Shown piece after piece: positions 49,940-59,727 of a stretch of 64,000 nt of DNA (positions within the stretch are counted from its first letter, which is position 1; each line of letters begins with the position of its first letter). Under the pieces are notes generated by a model. That model was not told where the DNA came from. It made no database searches and saw nothing but the letters and a program-made list of their open reading frames with translations. Origin of the DNA: Sphingomonas phyllosphaerae 5.2 (GTDB taxonomy: Bacteria; Pseudomonadota; Alphaproteobacteria; Sphingomonadales; Sphingomonadaceae); contig NZ_ATTI01000001.1 in assembly GCF_000419605.1 (NCBI RefSeq), forward strand, positions 1,091,501 through 1,155,500, written 5' to 3'. The position numbers and the translations under genes are program-made.

Positions 49940-51111
49940 GCCACCGCTCCGGTCCGCGTCATCTTCAGCCGCCCGTCCTGCACCGCGAACGCCATCCGGC
50001 CCTCGACGAGATCGAGCGCGTCCTGCCCGAACTGGTCGAAGCGCCACCCCTGCAGGATCTGCAACCCGTGCCGCTGCCCGGCGGCGAGCAATTCCAGCTC
50101 GTCGCCGCGCGCCAGCAGCCGCGGTGCGACGTCGATGTCGCGCGCGCGAATCTTGAGCAGCAGTTTCAGCAGGTCGGCGACCAGCGCGCCCTCGCGCCCC
50201 AGCCCCGGCTTGCGATCCTCGCGCGGCGGCATCTCCTCGTCGGGCAGCGGGCGCGCCGCCTCGATCGCCGCCATCAATCGCGCGCCGATGTCGTTGCCCG
50301 CCCAGGTCTGCGACAGCCCGCGGACCTTGGCCAGGTCGACCTGCTTGCGCGGCGGGTGGCCGGCAAGATCGGCGATCGTCTCGTCCTTCACGATCCGGCC
50401 GCGCGGCAGGTCCTTGGCCTGCGCCTCCAGCTCCCGCCACCGGGCGATCGCCTTCAACCGGCCGAGCACGTCGGCCTTGCGGCTCGACACGCGCACGCGC
50501 TTCCACGCCACGTCGGGGTCGTTGGCGTAATTGGAGGGATCGGCCAGCCGCTCCATCTCCTGGTCCAGCCATGCGCCGCGCCCGGTGGTGCGCAACCGCT
50601 CCAGCATCTTCGGGAAGATGTCGGACAGGTGCGTCACGTCGCCGATCGCATATTCGATCTGCCGCGCGTCCAGCGGACGGCGTGCCCAGTCGGTGAAGCG
50701 CGCGCCCTTGTCGATCTGCACCCCAAGCCAGCTGTCGACGAGGTTCGAATAGCCGATCTGCTCGCCTTGCCCCAGCGCCATCGCCGCCACCTGCGTGTCG
50801 AACAACGGGTGCGGGGTGCGCCCGGTCAGGTTGTAGATGATCTCGATATCCTGCCCGCCGGCATGGACCACCTTCAGCACGTCCTCATTGTCGACCAGCA
50901 AATTCAGCAGCGGGGTCAAGTCGATGCCGGGCGCCATCGGGTCGATCGCCGCGGCCTCCTCGGTATCGGCGATCTGGATCAGGCAGAGCTCCGGGTAATA
51001 GGTGCTCTCGCGCATGAACTCGGTATCGACGGTGATGAAGGGCGCGTCGGAAAGTCGCGCGCACAGGTTGGCGAGCGTAGCGCTGTCGGTGATGAGCGGA
51101 TGAACATGCAT
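49936..51111 (-). CDS. rnd: Ribonuclease D
   Basis: This 391-residue protein starts at MHVHPLITDS (ATG 51111). The DEDD exonuclease residues are visible in FITVDTEFMRESTYYP, VVHAGGQDIEII and DARQIEYAIGDVTHL, followed by two HRDC-type helical domains. It trims tRNA and other stable RNA 3' ends. It is coupled to the I78 gene. Confidence 0.95.
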   Translation of the reverse strand: MHVHPLITDSATLANLCARLSDAPFITVDTEFMRESTYYPELCLIQIADTEEAAAIDPMAPGIDLTPLLNLLVDNEDVLKVVHAGGQDIEIIYNLTGRTPHPLFDTQVAAMALGQGEQIGYSNLVDSWLGVQIDKGARFTDWARRPLDARQIEYAIGDVTHLSDIFPKMLERLRTTGRGAWLDQEMERLADPSNYANDPDVAWKRVRVSSRKADVLGRLKAIARWRELEAQAKDLPRGRIVKDETIADLAGHPPRKQVDLAKVRGLSQTWAGNDIGARLMAAIEAARPLPDEEMPPREDRKPGLGREGALVADLLKLLLKIRARDIDVAPRLLARGDELELLAAGQRHGLQILQGWRFDQFGQDALDLVEGRMAFAVQDGRLKMTRTGAVA

Positions 51112-51231
51112 AAGTGGTCGTCCATAGCCGCGTGCGTCCGGGTTGACAAAGAGGGTTCCGAAAGGGGAGGGCGCAATCATCGCACCTTTCGTCCCGCGCC
51201 TGCGTGGGACGCCTAGTCAGAGACCATCGTC

Positions 51232-53052
51232 ATGCACGCCTATCGCACCCACAATTGCGCCGCGCTGTCCGCCGAACAGGCCGGCGACACCGTCCGCCTG
51301 TCCGGCTGGGTGCATCGCAAGCGCGACCACGGCGGCGTGCTGTTCGTCGACCTGCGCGACCATTACGGCATCACGCAGATCGTCGCCGACAGCGATTCGC
51401 CCGCGCTGGCGATCCTCGACGCGGTGCGCGTCGAATCGGTCGTGACGATCGACGGCAGCGTGAAGCGCCGCTCCGAGGGCACCGTGAACGGCAATCTCGC
51501 GACCGGCGAGATCGAGGTCTATGCGCGCGGCGCGACCGTGCTGTCGGCGGCCGAGGAACTGCCGATGCCGGTGGCGGGCGAGCAGGATTATCCCGAGGAC
51601 ATCCGCCTGCGCTATCGCTTCCTCGACCTGCGCCGCGAAACGCTGCACGCCAATATCGTGCGCCGTACCAAGGTGATCTCCGACATGCGCCGCCGCATGG
51701 AGAGCGTGGGCTTCACCGAATATTCGACGCCGATCCTCACCGCCTCCTCGCCGGAGGGCGCGCGCGACTTCCTGGTGCCCAGCCGCATTCATCCCGGCAA
51801 GTTCTACGCGCTGCCGCAGGCGCCGCAGCAGTACAAGCAGCTGTTGATGGTCGCGGGCTTCGATCGATATTTCCAGATCGCGCCGTGTTTCCGCGACGAG
51901 GATCCGCGCGCCGACCGGCTGCCGGGCGAATTCTACCAGCTCGACCTGGAGATGAGCTTCGTCACGCAGGAAGAGGTGTGGGAGACGATGGAGCCGGTGA
52001 TCGGCGGCATCTTCGAGGCGTTCGCCGACGGGCGTACCGTGACCCCGACCGGCGCGTTCCCGCGCATCCCCTATGACGAGGCGATGCTGAAATACGGCAG
52101 CGACAAGCCCGACCTGCGCAACCCGCTGATCATCACCGACGTGTCGTCGCATTTCACGACCTCGGGGTTCGGGCTGTTCGAGAAGATCGTCGGCGGGGGC
52201 GGCGTGGTCCGCGCGATCCCGGCGCCCGGCACCGCGGAGAAGAGCCGCAAGTTCTTCGACGAGATGAACGACTGGGCGCGTGGCGAGGGACATGCCGGTC
52301 TTGGCTACGTCACTCGCAAGGGTGGCGAGTTCGGTGGGCCGATCGCCAAGAACCACGGCACCGAGGGGATGGAGGCGCTGTATGCCGCGCTGGGGCTGGG
52401 GCCGGACGACGGGCTGTTCTTCGCGGCGGGCAAGCCCGAGCAGGCGGCCAAGCTGGCAGGCCTTGCGCGCACCCGCGTCGCCGACCAGCTCGGCCTGATC
52501 GAGCAGGGCGCGTTCCGGCTGTGCTGGATCGTCGACTTCCCGTTCTACGAATATGACGAGGACGAGAAGAAGGTCGAGTTCGCGCATAACCCGTTCTCGA
52601 TGCCGCAGGGCGGGATGGACGCGCTGACCGGGCAGGATCCGCTGACGATCAAGGCGTATCAATACGATCTGGTCTGCAACGGCTATGAGATCGCGTCGGG
52701 ATCGATCCGCAATCAGAGCCCTGATTTGATGGTCAAGGCGTTCGAGCTGGTCGGGCTGTCGAAGGCCGATGTCGAGGAGCGGTTCGGCGGCCTGTATCGC
52801 GCCTTCCAGTACGGTGCGCCGCCGCACGGCGGCATGGCCGCCGGCGTCGATCGGATCGTCATGCTGCTGTGCGATGCGCAGAATCTGCGCGAGATCTCGC
52901 TGTTCCCGATGAATCAGCGCGCCGAGGACCTGCTGATGGGCGCACCGTCGCCTGCTTCGGTCAAGCAGCTGCGCGAGCTGAGCGTGCGCGTGACGGCGGA
53001 TGCGCCGAGGAAGGACGCCAGCGCGACGGTGAGCCCGCACGGCGCGCAGTAA
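51232..53052 (+). CDS. aspS: Aspartyl-tRNA synthetase
   Basis: This 606-residue class II synthetase has an N-terminal anticodon-binding OB fold ([20 protein letters not shown]), motif 2 in [20 protein letters not shown] and motif 3 in [15 protein letters not shown], plus the bacterial GAD insertion. It charges tRNA-Asp, and in many alphaproteobacteria tRNA-Asn as well. It is divergent from rnd. Confidence 0.98.
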   Translation: MHAYRTHNCAALSAEQAGDTVRLSGWVHRKRDHGGVLFVDLRDHYGITQIVADSDSPALAILDAVRVESVVTIDGSVKRRSEGTVNGNLATGEIEVYARGATVLSAAEELPMPVAGEQDYPEDIRLRYRFLDLRRETLHANIVRRTKVISDMRRRMESVGFTEYSTPILTASSPEGARDFLVPSRIHPGKFYALPQAPQQYKQLLMVAGFDRYFQIAPCFRDEDPRADRLPGEFYQLDLEMSFVTQEEVWETMEPVIGGIFEAFADGRTVTPTGAFPRIPYDEAMLKYGSDKPDLRNPLIITDVSSHFTTSGFGLFEKIVGGGGVVRAIPAPGTAEKSRKFFDEMNDWARGEGHAGLGYVTRKGGEFGGPIAKNHGTEGMEALYAALGLGPDDGLFFAAGKPEQAAKLAGLARTRVADQLGLIEQGAFRLCWIVDFPFYEYDEDEKKVEFAHNPFSMPQGGMDALTGQDPLTIKAYQYDLVCNGYEIASGSIRNQSPDLMVKAFELVGLSKADVEERFGGLYRAFQYGAPPHGGMAAGVDRIVMLLCDAQNLREISLFPMNQRAEDLLMGAPSPASVKQLRELSVRVTADAPRKDASATVSPHGAQ

Positions 53053-53080
53053 GCGGAAGCGATGGCACGAAGCAGAGCGT

Positions 53081-53154
53081 CGTTGCGAGCGTAGCGGGGC
53101 AATCGAGGGCGTCCTGATCCGGCGCTGGATTGCTGCGCTGCGCTCGCAATGACG
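53081..53154. repeat. REP-like inverted repeat
   Basis: An arm CGTTGCGAGCGTAGC, then GGGGCAATC (53081-53104) is inverted as GATTGCTGCGCTGCGCTCGC, then AATGACG (53128-53154), giving a long imperfect hairpin. A related single arm (CTTCGCTCCGCTCGCAATG) lies near 48658-48676. Elements of this kind are dispersed through sphingomonad genomes. Confidence 0.55.
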
Positions 53155-53255
53155 GCGGCGTGCGTTGGCCTGCAAGCCGGCCGCCAGATCCCCGCCGCTG
53201 ATCGGACGGCGTTATGGAAGTGACGCCTGGGCCAAAGGGCCGCCGACCATTGAAA

Positions 53256-53290
53256 CGGCCGCCCCGCTCCCCGGGGAGCGAAGCGGCCGC
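53256..53290 (-). terminator. Rho-independent-type terminator of the carbonic anhydrase gene
   Basis: A long GC-rich palindrome (CGGCCGC and CCCGCTCC, paired with GGGAGCG and GCGGCCG) is followed on the minus strand by TTTCAA. It lies 20 bp past the stop of the leftward gene. Confidence 0.75.
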
Positions 53291-53310
53291 CTCACATCAC
53301 GACGCCGCGC

Positions 53311-53940
53311 TCAGGCCGCTTCGTAATGCCCGTCGTCCTGCAGAACGTTCAGCTTGCCGTCCTTGATCGCGAAGACCGCACCGTGCAGCGCGAGCGAGCC
53401 ATCCTCGAGCCGCGACTGGACGAACGGGAAGGTCTTCAGGTTCTCGATCGAGACCTTCACGCCTTCCTGCTCCAGCGCCTTCTGGCCTTCCGGACCGTCG
53501 CCATGCTCGGCGATCACCTTCTCGCGCGCGCCGTCGAGCAGCTTGATCCACTCCGCCACGAAGCCGCCTTCACCCGGCTTGGCATCGCGCAGCGCGCCCG
53601 ACAGCGACGCCTTCACGCCGCCGCACTGGCCGTGGCCCAGCACCAGGATCTCGTCCACCTTCAGTACCGTGACGGCGAATTCCAGCGCCGCCGACACGCC
53701 GTGCAAACCGCCCGACGGATCGAACGGCGGCACCAGATTGGCGACGTTGCGCACCACGAACACCTCGCCGGGCACGGTGCCGAAGATCGTGGCCGGATCG
53801 ACGCGGCTATCCGAACAGGCGATCACCATCACCTTCGGCTGCTGCCCCTCGGCCAGCTTGCTCCAGCTCTCGCGCTCCTCGATCCACTCGTTTCCGCGGA
53901 AGCGGTAATAGCCCTCGATGAGGTCGTGGAACTTTCTCAT
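53311..53940 (-). CDS. can: Beta-class carbonic anhydrase
   Basis: This 209-residue protein has the zinc-binding residues of the beta class: [13 protein letters not shown] (Cys, Asp-Arg dyad), then [10 protein letters not shown] (His and Cys). It interconverts CO2 and bicarbonate. It is divergent from lipA, with about 50 bp between the starts. Confidence 0.96.
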   Translation of the reverse strand: MRKFHDLIEGYYRFRGNEWIEERESWSKLAEGQQPKVMVIACSDSRVDPATIFGTVPGEVFVVRNVANLVPPFDPSGGLHGVSAALEFAVTVLKVDEILVLGHGQCGGVKASLSGALRDAKPGEGGFVAEWIKLLDGAREKVIAEHGDGPEGQKALEQEGVKVSIENLKTFPFVQSRLEDGSLALHGAVFAIKDGKLNVLQDDGHYEAA

Positions 53941-53993
53941 TCTACAAAAGCCCTTCGTTGTTTCGGGTGGAAGTAAACGCTATCTGCGACCTC

Positions 53994-54923
53994 ATGAACG
54001 ACATGACCCCGCTCCCGGCTCCTCCGCGCCAGCGCAAGCCCGACTGGATCCGGGTGAAGGCCCCGACCAGCGAGGGCTTCGCCGCGACCCGTGCGCTGAT
54101 GCGCTCGAAAAGCCTGACGACGGTGTGCGAAGAGGCCGCCTGCCCCAATATCGGGGAGTGCTGGACCAAGAAGCACGCCACCGTCATGATCCTGGGCGAC
54201 ACCTGCACGCGCGCCTGCGCGTTCTGCAACGTGAAGACGGGCATGCCGCGCGCGGTGGATCCGATGGAGCCGCAGAACGTCGCCGATGCGGCGGCGCAGA
54301 TGGGGTTGGCGCATATCGTGGTGACCTCGGTCGATCGCGACGATCTTCCCGATGGCGGTGCGAAGCAGTTCGTGAAGGTCATCGAGGCCATTCGCCGTAC
54401 CAATCCGCTGACTACAATCGAGATCCTGACCCCCGATTTCCGCAACAAGCATGAGGCGGCGGTCGAGGCAATCGTTGCCGCACGCCCGGACGTATATAAT
54501 CACAATTTGGAAACCGTGCCGCGACTTTACCCGACGATCCGGCCCGGTGCGCGCTATTATGCGTCGCTGCGATTGCTTGAGAGCGTCAAGAAACTCGATC
54601 CCTCGATCTTCACCAAATCGGGCATCATGCTCGGCCTGGGCGAAGAACGGCTGGAAGTTCATCAGGTGATGGACGACATGCGCTCCGCCGACATCGATTT
54701 CCTGACGATGGGCCAATACCTCCAGCCGACCCCGCGCCACGCCAAGGTCGCCGATTTCGTCACCCCGGCGGCGTTCGACGCCTATGCCGCGATCGGGCGC
54801 GCGAAGGGCTTCCTGCTGGTCGCATCCTCGCCGCTGACCCGCTCCAGCTATCACGCCGGCGACGATTTCGCGAAGATGAAGGCGGCACGCGACGCGAAGC
54901 TGGCCGCAAAGATGCCCGCCTGA
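53994..54923 (+). CDS. lipA: Lipoyl synthase
   Basis: This 309-residue radical-SAM enzyme probably starts at ATG 53994 ([18 protein letters not shown]). It has the auxiliary cluster motif [12 protein letters not shown] and the radical-SAM motif CTRACAFC. It inserts sulfur into protein-bound octanoyl chains to give lipoate. It is followed by ratA/coq10 after 4 bp. Confidence 0.97.
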   Translation: MNDMTPLPAPPRQRKPDWIRVKAPTSEGFAATRALMRSKSLTTVCEEAACPNIGECWTKKHATVMILGDTCTRACAFCNVKTGMPRAVDPMEPQNVADAAAQMGLAHIVVTSVDRDDLPDGGAKQFVKVIEAIRRTNPLTTIEILTPDFRNKHEAAVEAIVAARPDVYNHNLETVPRLYPTIRPGARYYASLRLLESVKKLDPSIFTKSGIMLGLGEERLEVHQVMDDMRSADIDFLTMGQYLQPTPRHAKVADFVTPAAFDAYAAIGRAKGFLLVASSPLTRSSYHAGDDFAKMKAARDAKLAAKMPA

Positions 54924-54927
54924 TCCG

Positions 54928-55398
54928 GTGCCGAAGCACAGCGAGACGCGGCGTCTTCCCTACACGCCGGAACAGATGTTCGAATTGGTCGCGGACGTGC
55001 GGCGCTACCCGGAATTCCTGCCGTGGGTCAGCGCGATGCGCGTCCGCAAGGACGGCGAGGACGAGACGCTGGCCGACATGATCGTCGGCTTCAAGGGCTT
55101 GCGCGAGACCTTCACCTCGAAGGTGACCAAGCACCGCCCGGAGACGATCCGCGTCGAATATATCGAGGGGCCGCTGAAGTACCTCAACAACGACTGGCGG
55201 TTTCGCGCCGATGGCGACGCCGGCTGCCTGGTCGATTTCTCGGTCGATTTCGCGTTCAAGAACCGGATGTTCGAGATGCTGGCCGGGCAGGTGTTCGGCG
55301 TCGCGCTGCGTCGGATGATCGGCGCCTTCGAGGAACGCGCCGCCGTGCTCTACGCCGCGTCGGGCAACAGCAGCTCCAGCGCGCACAGCGCCGCCTGA
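54928..55398 (+). CDS. RatA / coenzyme Q-binding (COQ10) START-like protein
   Basis: This 156-residue protein starts at GTG 54928. The START/polyketide-cyclase-like fold is shown by YTPEQMFELVADVRRYPEFL, then PWVSAMRVRK and LVDFSVDFAFKNRMFEML. Bacterial members bind ubiquinone; some were named RatA. It overlaps the convergent pncC gene by 49 bp and is co-transcribed with lipA. Confidence 0.9.
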   Translation: MPKHSETRRLPYTPEQMFELVADVRRYPEFLPWVSAMRVRKDGEDETLADMIVGFKGLRETFTSKVTKHRPETIRVEYIEGPLKYLNNDWRFRADGDAGCLVDFSVDFAFKNRMFEMLAGQVFGVALRRMIGAFEERAAVLYAASGNSSSSAHSAA

Positions 55399-55862
55399 AG
55401 CCGCACGCCGCCGCGACCGAGGTCGCCGAAGAAACGCTTGTCGGCGACCACATCCGCCGGATCGCCGCCGCGCTCCGCACGCGCGAAGACGACGGTGCCG
55501 ACCGGCTTCTTCTCGCTGCCGCCGCCCGGCCCGGCCACGCCGGTGATCGCGACCGCGACATCGGCGTCGGATCTGGCGAGCGCGCCCTGCGCCATGCTCC
55601 ACGCGACGGCGATCGAGACCGCACCGAACGTGTCGAGCACGTCGCCGCTGACCGCCAGCAATTTCTGTTTCGCGCTGTTCGAATAAGTGACGAACCCGGC
55701 CTCCAGCACCTCGGAAGAGCCCGGAATTTCAGTCAGCGCCGCCGCGACCAGCCCGCCGGTGCAGCTTTCCGCCACTGCGATGCGGCGCCCGGCGGCGCGA
55801 TTCGCCTCAACCACGCGCCGCGCGGCATCGACGAGTTCGGGGGGCAGCGTCACCTCGCTCAT
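55350..55862 (-). CDS. pncC: Nicotinamide-nucleotide amidohydrolase (CinA C-terminal family)
   Basis: This 170-residue protein is a stand-alone CinA C-terminal domain: RIAVAESCTGGLVAAALTEI, VTYSNSAKQKLLAVS and AITGVAGPGGGSEKKPVGTV. It deamidates NMN to nicotinate mononucleotide. It overlaps the stop region of the 55859 gene by 4 bp. Confidence 0.93.
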   Translation of the reverse strand: MSEVTLPPELVDAARRVVEANRAAGRRIAVAESCTGGLVAAALTEIPGSSEVLEAGFVTYSNSAKQKLLAVSGDVLDTFGAVSIAVAWSMAQGALARSDADVAVAITGVAGPGGGSEKKPVGTVVFARAERGGDPADVVADKRFFGDLGRGGVRLQAALCALELLLPDAA

Positions 55863-56389
55863 GGGTTGCCCGCCGCTGTGCAGACCGGAAGGTCGGGGAT
55901 GTCGGTGCGCTTGCCCTTGTTCTTCTCGGACTTGAGATATTGCAGCGTCGCCACGACGATCCCGGCGGTGTTGCGCGCCGGCAAAGGCTCCAGCAGGGTG
56001 ACGAGGCGGTCGAGCGTCGGACAGTCGGCGGGCTGGATGCGTCCGGTGATCTGCGGCGCGAAGATCGAGGTGAGCATCGGACGCGCATAGTCGCTGAGCA
56101 GCAGCAGTTCCACCGCCGGATCGCTAAGCTTGGCGATCGCGGTGCGCGCCGCGGGCCAGGCGCGATCGGCCTCGCGATCATATTTGGCAAGGAAATCACC
56201 GCTTTGACGACGAAGCAGGCTCGTCGCCGGCAAGGTGGCGCAGACCCGTCCGGCATCGCGGATGATGTCCGGCATCGCGACCAGTGCGATCGACTCGGCG
56301 TCGGTCGTGCTCAGGCACGGCGCCTGCGCCGCAGCGGTTTGCGTCGCGAGCAGCGCCGCGATGCCGGCGAGTCCGGCCAGCGCCTTCAT
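55859..56389 (-). CDS. Exported hypothetical protein
   Basis: This 176-residue protein starts at ATG 56389 with a signal peptide ([17 protein letters not shown], cleaved near AAAQA). The mature part has four cysteines (Cys25, Cys50, Cys123, Cys170) and mostly helical sequence (AVELLLLSDYARPMLTSIF). It overlaps ispDF and pncC by 4 bp each, so the three form a coupled operon. No family is recognised. Confidence 0.7.
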   Translation of the reverse strand: MKALAGLAGIAALLATQTAAAQAPCLSTTDAESIALVAMPDIIRDAGRVCATLPATSLLRRQSGDFLAKYDREADRAWPAARTAIAKLSDPAVELLLLSDYARPMLTSIFAPQITGRIQPADCPTLDRLVTLLEPLPARNTAGIVVATLQYLKSEKNKGKRTDIPDLPVCTAAGNP

Positions 56390-57513
56390 GCCGGCCACGC
56401 GCGCGGCAGCTCGACGGTCGCGACCGCCTGCGCGGCGATCCCTTCGCCGCGACCGGTAAAGCCAAGTCGCTCGGTGGTTGTTGCTTTCACGCTGACCCGA
56501 TCGGTCGACAGGCCGAGAAGTTCCGCGATACGCGCCTGCATCGCGGCACGATGCGGCCCGATCTTGGGCGCCTCGCACATCAGCGTCAGGTCCACGAAGG
56601 TGATGCGCGCCCCTCGCGCCTCGACCAACGTGCGTGCGTGACTGAGGAACTGACCCGATTCGGCGCCACGCCATTGCGGGTCGCTCGGTGGAAAGTGGGT
56701 GCCGATATCGCCCGCCGCGATCGTGCCCAGCACCGCGTCGGTGATCGCATGCAGCGCGACGTCGGCGTCGCTGTGCCCCGACAGGCCCTGGTGGTGCGGG
56801 ATCAGCACCCCGCCGAGCCACAATTCCTCGCCATCCTCCAGCCGGTGGACGTCGAAGCCGCTCGCCGAGCGCGTCTCGGTCGCGACGCGCGCCTCGGCGG
56901 CCGCGAAATCGGCGGGGTAGGTGATTTTATCCAGCATCGCAGCGCCTTCCACCATCGCCACCGTCTTGCCCAGCGCGCGCACCATCTGCGCATCGTCGGT
57001 GGCGACCGTTCCGTCCCATTGCGCATGCGCGGCCGCCAGCGCCGCGGCGCGGAACGCCTGCGGGGTCTGGACCCGGCGCAAGCTGTCGCGGGGGACCGTC
57101 GCACCGTCGGTGGCGACCAGCGTGTCGGCGACCGGCAACACCGGGATCGCGCCGTCGGCCGCATCGAGTGCGGCCAGCAACCGGTCGACGACCGCGGCGG
57201 GCACGAACGGGCGTGCGGCATCATGGACCAGCACGCGCGTCGCGCCGTCCAGCACCGCAAGGCACGCCGCGACGCTGTCGCGCCGCTCGGTGCCGCCGAT
57301 CACGTACTCGGCCTCGGGAACGGCGGCGCGCAGCAGCGCCTCCTGACCCGGCGCGATCGCGACCAGCACGCGGTCGATCGCAGGATGCGCGGCAAGTGCT
57401 TCGTAGCTCCAGGCCAGCATCGCGCGACCGGCGAGCACGGCGAATTGCTTGGGGAGGGCACTGCCGCTGCGGGAGCCGGTGCCGGCGGCGACGATCAGGG
57501 CGGCCGTGGTCAT
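56386..57513 (-). CDS. ispDF: Bifunctional IspD/IspF (MEP-pathway isoprenoid synthesis)
   Basis: This 375-residue fusion has an IspD part (~1-215): ALIVAAGTGSRSGSALPKQF, VLVHDAARPFVP. The IspF part (~217-375) has SGFDVHRLEDGEELWLGGVL, GLSGHSDADVALHAITDAVL and VSVKATTTERLGFTGRGEGI. It performs the cytidylyltransferase and cyclodiphosphate synthase steps of the MEP pathway. The fusion is usual in alphaproteobacteria. Confidence 0.97.
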   Translation of the reverse strand: MTTAALIVAAGTGSRSGSALPKQFAVLAGRAMLAWSYEALAAHPAIDRVLVAIAPGQEALLRAAVPEAEYVIGGTERRDSVAACLAVLDGATRVLVHDAARPFVPAAVVDRLLAALDAADGAIPVLPVADTLVATDGATVPRDSLRRVQTPQAFRAAALAAAHAQWDGTVATDDAQMVRALGKTVAMVEGAAMLDKITYPADFAAAEARVATETRSASGFDVHRLEDGEELWLGGVLIPHHQGLSGHSDADVALHAITDAVLGTIAAGDIGTHFPPSDPQWRGAESGQFLSHARTLVEARGARITFVDLTLMCEAPKIGPHRAAMQARIAELLGLSTDRVSVKATTTERLGFTGRGEGIAAQAVATVELPRAWPA

Positions 57514-57661
57514 CCGCGCGCCCTAGAGCAGGTTGCCGGGGATGGGAATGCCGCCGCTACCTTCCGCCGCCCTGGCCGCGTCGGCAGGGGGGACCGCGGC
57601 AACCTTGCCAGAATCACCGCTGTCGTCTATCTGCCCGTTTTTCAGGCAGCTTCCGAAACCC

Positions 57662-58654
57662 ATGCTTCGACCTATCCAGATCGGCGATGTGACGATCGAC
57701 GAACCCGTCGTACTCGCACCGATGACCGGCGTGACCGACCAGCCGTTCCGCACGCTGGTGCGGCGCTATGGTTCGGGGCTGAACGTCACCGAGATGATCG
57801 CCAGCCAGGCCGCGATCCGCGAGACGCGGCAGTCGATCCAGAAAGCGGCGTGGCACCTTTCCGAAGAGCCGGTGTCGATGCAGCTGGTCGGCTGCACCCC
57901 CTATGAGATGGGCGAGGCCGCAAAGCTGGCGCGCGACAAGGGCGCGGCGATCATCGACATCAACATGGGCTGCCCGGTGCGGAAGGTGACGAACGGCGAT
58001 GCCGGGTCGGCGCTGATGCGCGACCTGGGGCTCGCCACGCAGTTGATCGAGGCGATCGTGAAGGCGGTCGACGCGCCGGTGACGCTGAAGATGCGGATGG
58101 GTTGGTGCCACGACAGCCTGAACGCGCCGGAACTGGCACGGATCGCGGAGGATCTCGGCATCCGCATGGTCACCGTCCATGGTCGCACGCGCAACCAGAT
58201 GTACAAGGGTACGGCCGACTGGCGCTTCATCCGCACCGTCAAGGACGCGGTGTCGATCCCGGTCATCGCCAATGGCGACATCTGCTCGGTCGAGGATGCG
58301 GAGGTCGCGCTGGAGCAATCCGGCGCCGACGGGATCATGATCGGGCGCGGCGCCTATGGCCGCCCGTGGTTGCTGGCACAGGTGATGCACTGGCTGCGCA
58401 CCGGTGAGCGGATGCCCGACCCCTCGCTGGACGAGCAATATCGCGTCATCGCCGAACATTATGACGCGATGCTGGAGCATTACGGCACGTTCACCGGCGT
58501 CAACATGGCGCGCAAGCATATCGGCTGGTATACCAAGGGGCTGAACGGGTCGGCGGAGTTCCGCAACCGCGTCAATCAGGAACCGGACGCGGCGCGCGTG
58601 AAGGCGATGCTTTCCGAATTCTACGCGCCCTACCGGCTGAACGAAGCGGCGTGA
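57662..58654 (+). CDS. dusB: tRNA-dihydrouridine synthase DusB
   Basis: This 330-residue protein starts at [18 protein letters not shown] (ATG 57662). DUS motifs are [47 protein letters not shown] and [17 protein letters not shown] [12 protein letters not shown]. It reduces uridines in tRNA D loops using FMN. It is the first gene of the dusB-ntrBC operon; this linkage (formerly nifR3) is typical. Confidence 0.95.
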   Translation: MLRPIQIGDVTIDEPVVLAPMTGVTDQPFRTLVRRYGSGLNVTEMIASQAAIRETRQSIQKAAWHLSEEPVSMQLVGCTPYEMGEAAKLARDKGAAIIDINMGCPVRKVTNGDAGSALMRDLGLATQLIEAIVKAVDAPVTLKMRMGWCHDSLNAPELARIAEDLGIRMVTVHGRTRNQMYKGTADWRFIRTVKDAVSIPVIANGDICSVEDAEVALEQSGADGIMIGRGAYGRPWLLAQVMHWLRTGERMPDPSLDEQYRVIAEHYDAMLEHYGTFTGVNMARKHIGWYTKGLNGSAEFRNRVNQEPDAARVKAMLSEFYAPYRLNEAA

Positions 58655-59727
58655 TGCTGTCGCCGCGTGGCACCGTCGCAGGCCCGGATGCGGCGGAGTT
58701 GCTGGCGGCGCTGCCGGTGGCGGTGCTGGTCGTCGATGCCGAGGACCGGATCGCGCGGGTCAATGCCGAGTGCGAGACGCTGCTGAACCTGTCGGAGCGG
58801 GCGCTGGTCGGCCAGCCGCTGGCGGCGGTGCTCGACTTCCCCGACGCCGCGGGGCGGCGCGACGCACATGCCTTCGCGATCTTCGACGCCGCGGTGGAGA
58901 CGTCGCGCGGGGTACGGCTGCGCGTCGACCTGGTCGAGGCGGCGGTGGTCGATCATCCCGGCTGGCGCGCGATCACGCTCCACAATGCCGGCGCGTCGCG
59001 GCGGCTGGGCGTGTCGACCGAGCGCGCGGCGGCGGCGCGTGCCGCGGTGGGCGCGGCAGCGATGCTGGCGCACGAGATCAAGAACCCGCTGTCCAGCATT
59101 CGCGGTGCCGCGCAGCTGATCGCCGACGGCGTCGACGTCGCCGGGCTGACGCAGCTGATGATCGCCGAGGTCGACCGGGTCGCGGCGCTGATCGATCATA
59201 TGGAGGATTTCACGGACACCCGTCCGCGCGAGGTGACGGCGATGAACATCTACCCGTTGCTGGCGCATGCCCGCGGCGTCGCGCTGGCCGGGTTTGCGCG
59301 CGGGATCGCGATCGAGGAGCGCTACGACCCGTCGCTGCCGCAGGCGCTGGGGAATAGCGATTCGCTGCTGCAAGTGATCGTGAACCTGCTCAAGAATGCC
59401 GCTGCGGCGCTGGGCGAGCGCGGCGAGCGGACGATCACGCTGGCCACCGCGTATCGGCATGGCGTGACCGTGGCGGCGGGCAAGGGGCGCGGGCGAACCC
59501 CGCTGCCGATCGAGATCTGCGTCATCGACAGCGGCCCCGGCGCGCCGGCCGATATCGCGGATCACCTCTTCGATCCGTTCGTGTCCGGGCGGCCCGAGGG
59601 CAAGGGGCTGGGGCTGGCACTGGTCGACAAGCTGGTGCGCGACATGGGCGGGATCGTGCAATATTCGCGCGAGGGCACGCCCCACCAGACCGTTTTTCGC
59701 ATCCTGCTGCCGCGGGCGCGCACATGA
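58654..59727 (+). CDS. ntrB: Nitrogen regulation sensor kinase NtrB (GlnL)
   Basis: This 357-residue protein starts at ATG 58654, overlapping the dusB stop (TGATG); a GTG at 58651 is possible. It has an N-terminal PAS domain (LLAALPVAVLVVDAEDRIAR), HisKA with His in AAMLAHEIKNPLSSIRGAAQ, and HATPase boxes (VIVNLLKNAAAAL, EGKGLGLALVDKLV). It phosphorylates NtrC according to nitrogen status. Confidence 0.95.
   Translation: MLSPRGTVAGPDAAELLAALPVAVLVVDAEDRIARVNAECETLLNLSERALVGQPLAAVLDFPDAAGRRDAHAFAIFDAAVETSRGVRLRVDLVEAAVVDHPGWRAITLHNAGASRRLGVSTERAAAARAAVGAAAMLAHEIKNPLSSIRGAAQLIADGVDVAGLTQLMIAEVDRVAALIDHMEDFTDTRPREVTAMNIYPLLAHARGVALAGFARGIAIEERYDPSLPQALGNSDSLLQVIVNLLKNAAAALGERGERTITLATAYRHGVTVAAGKGRGRTPLPIEICVIDSGPGAPADIADHLFDPFVSGRPEGKGLGLALVDKLVRDMGGIVQYSREGTPHQTVFRILLPRART

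Noticed and set aside
51217..53175. 652-codon leftward frame opposite aspS
   Set aside because: Antisense to a complete aspartyl-tRNA synthetase.
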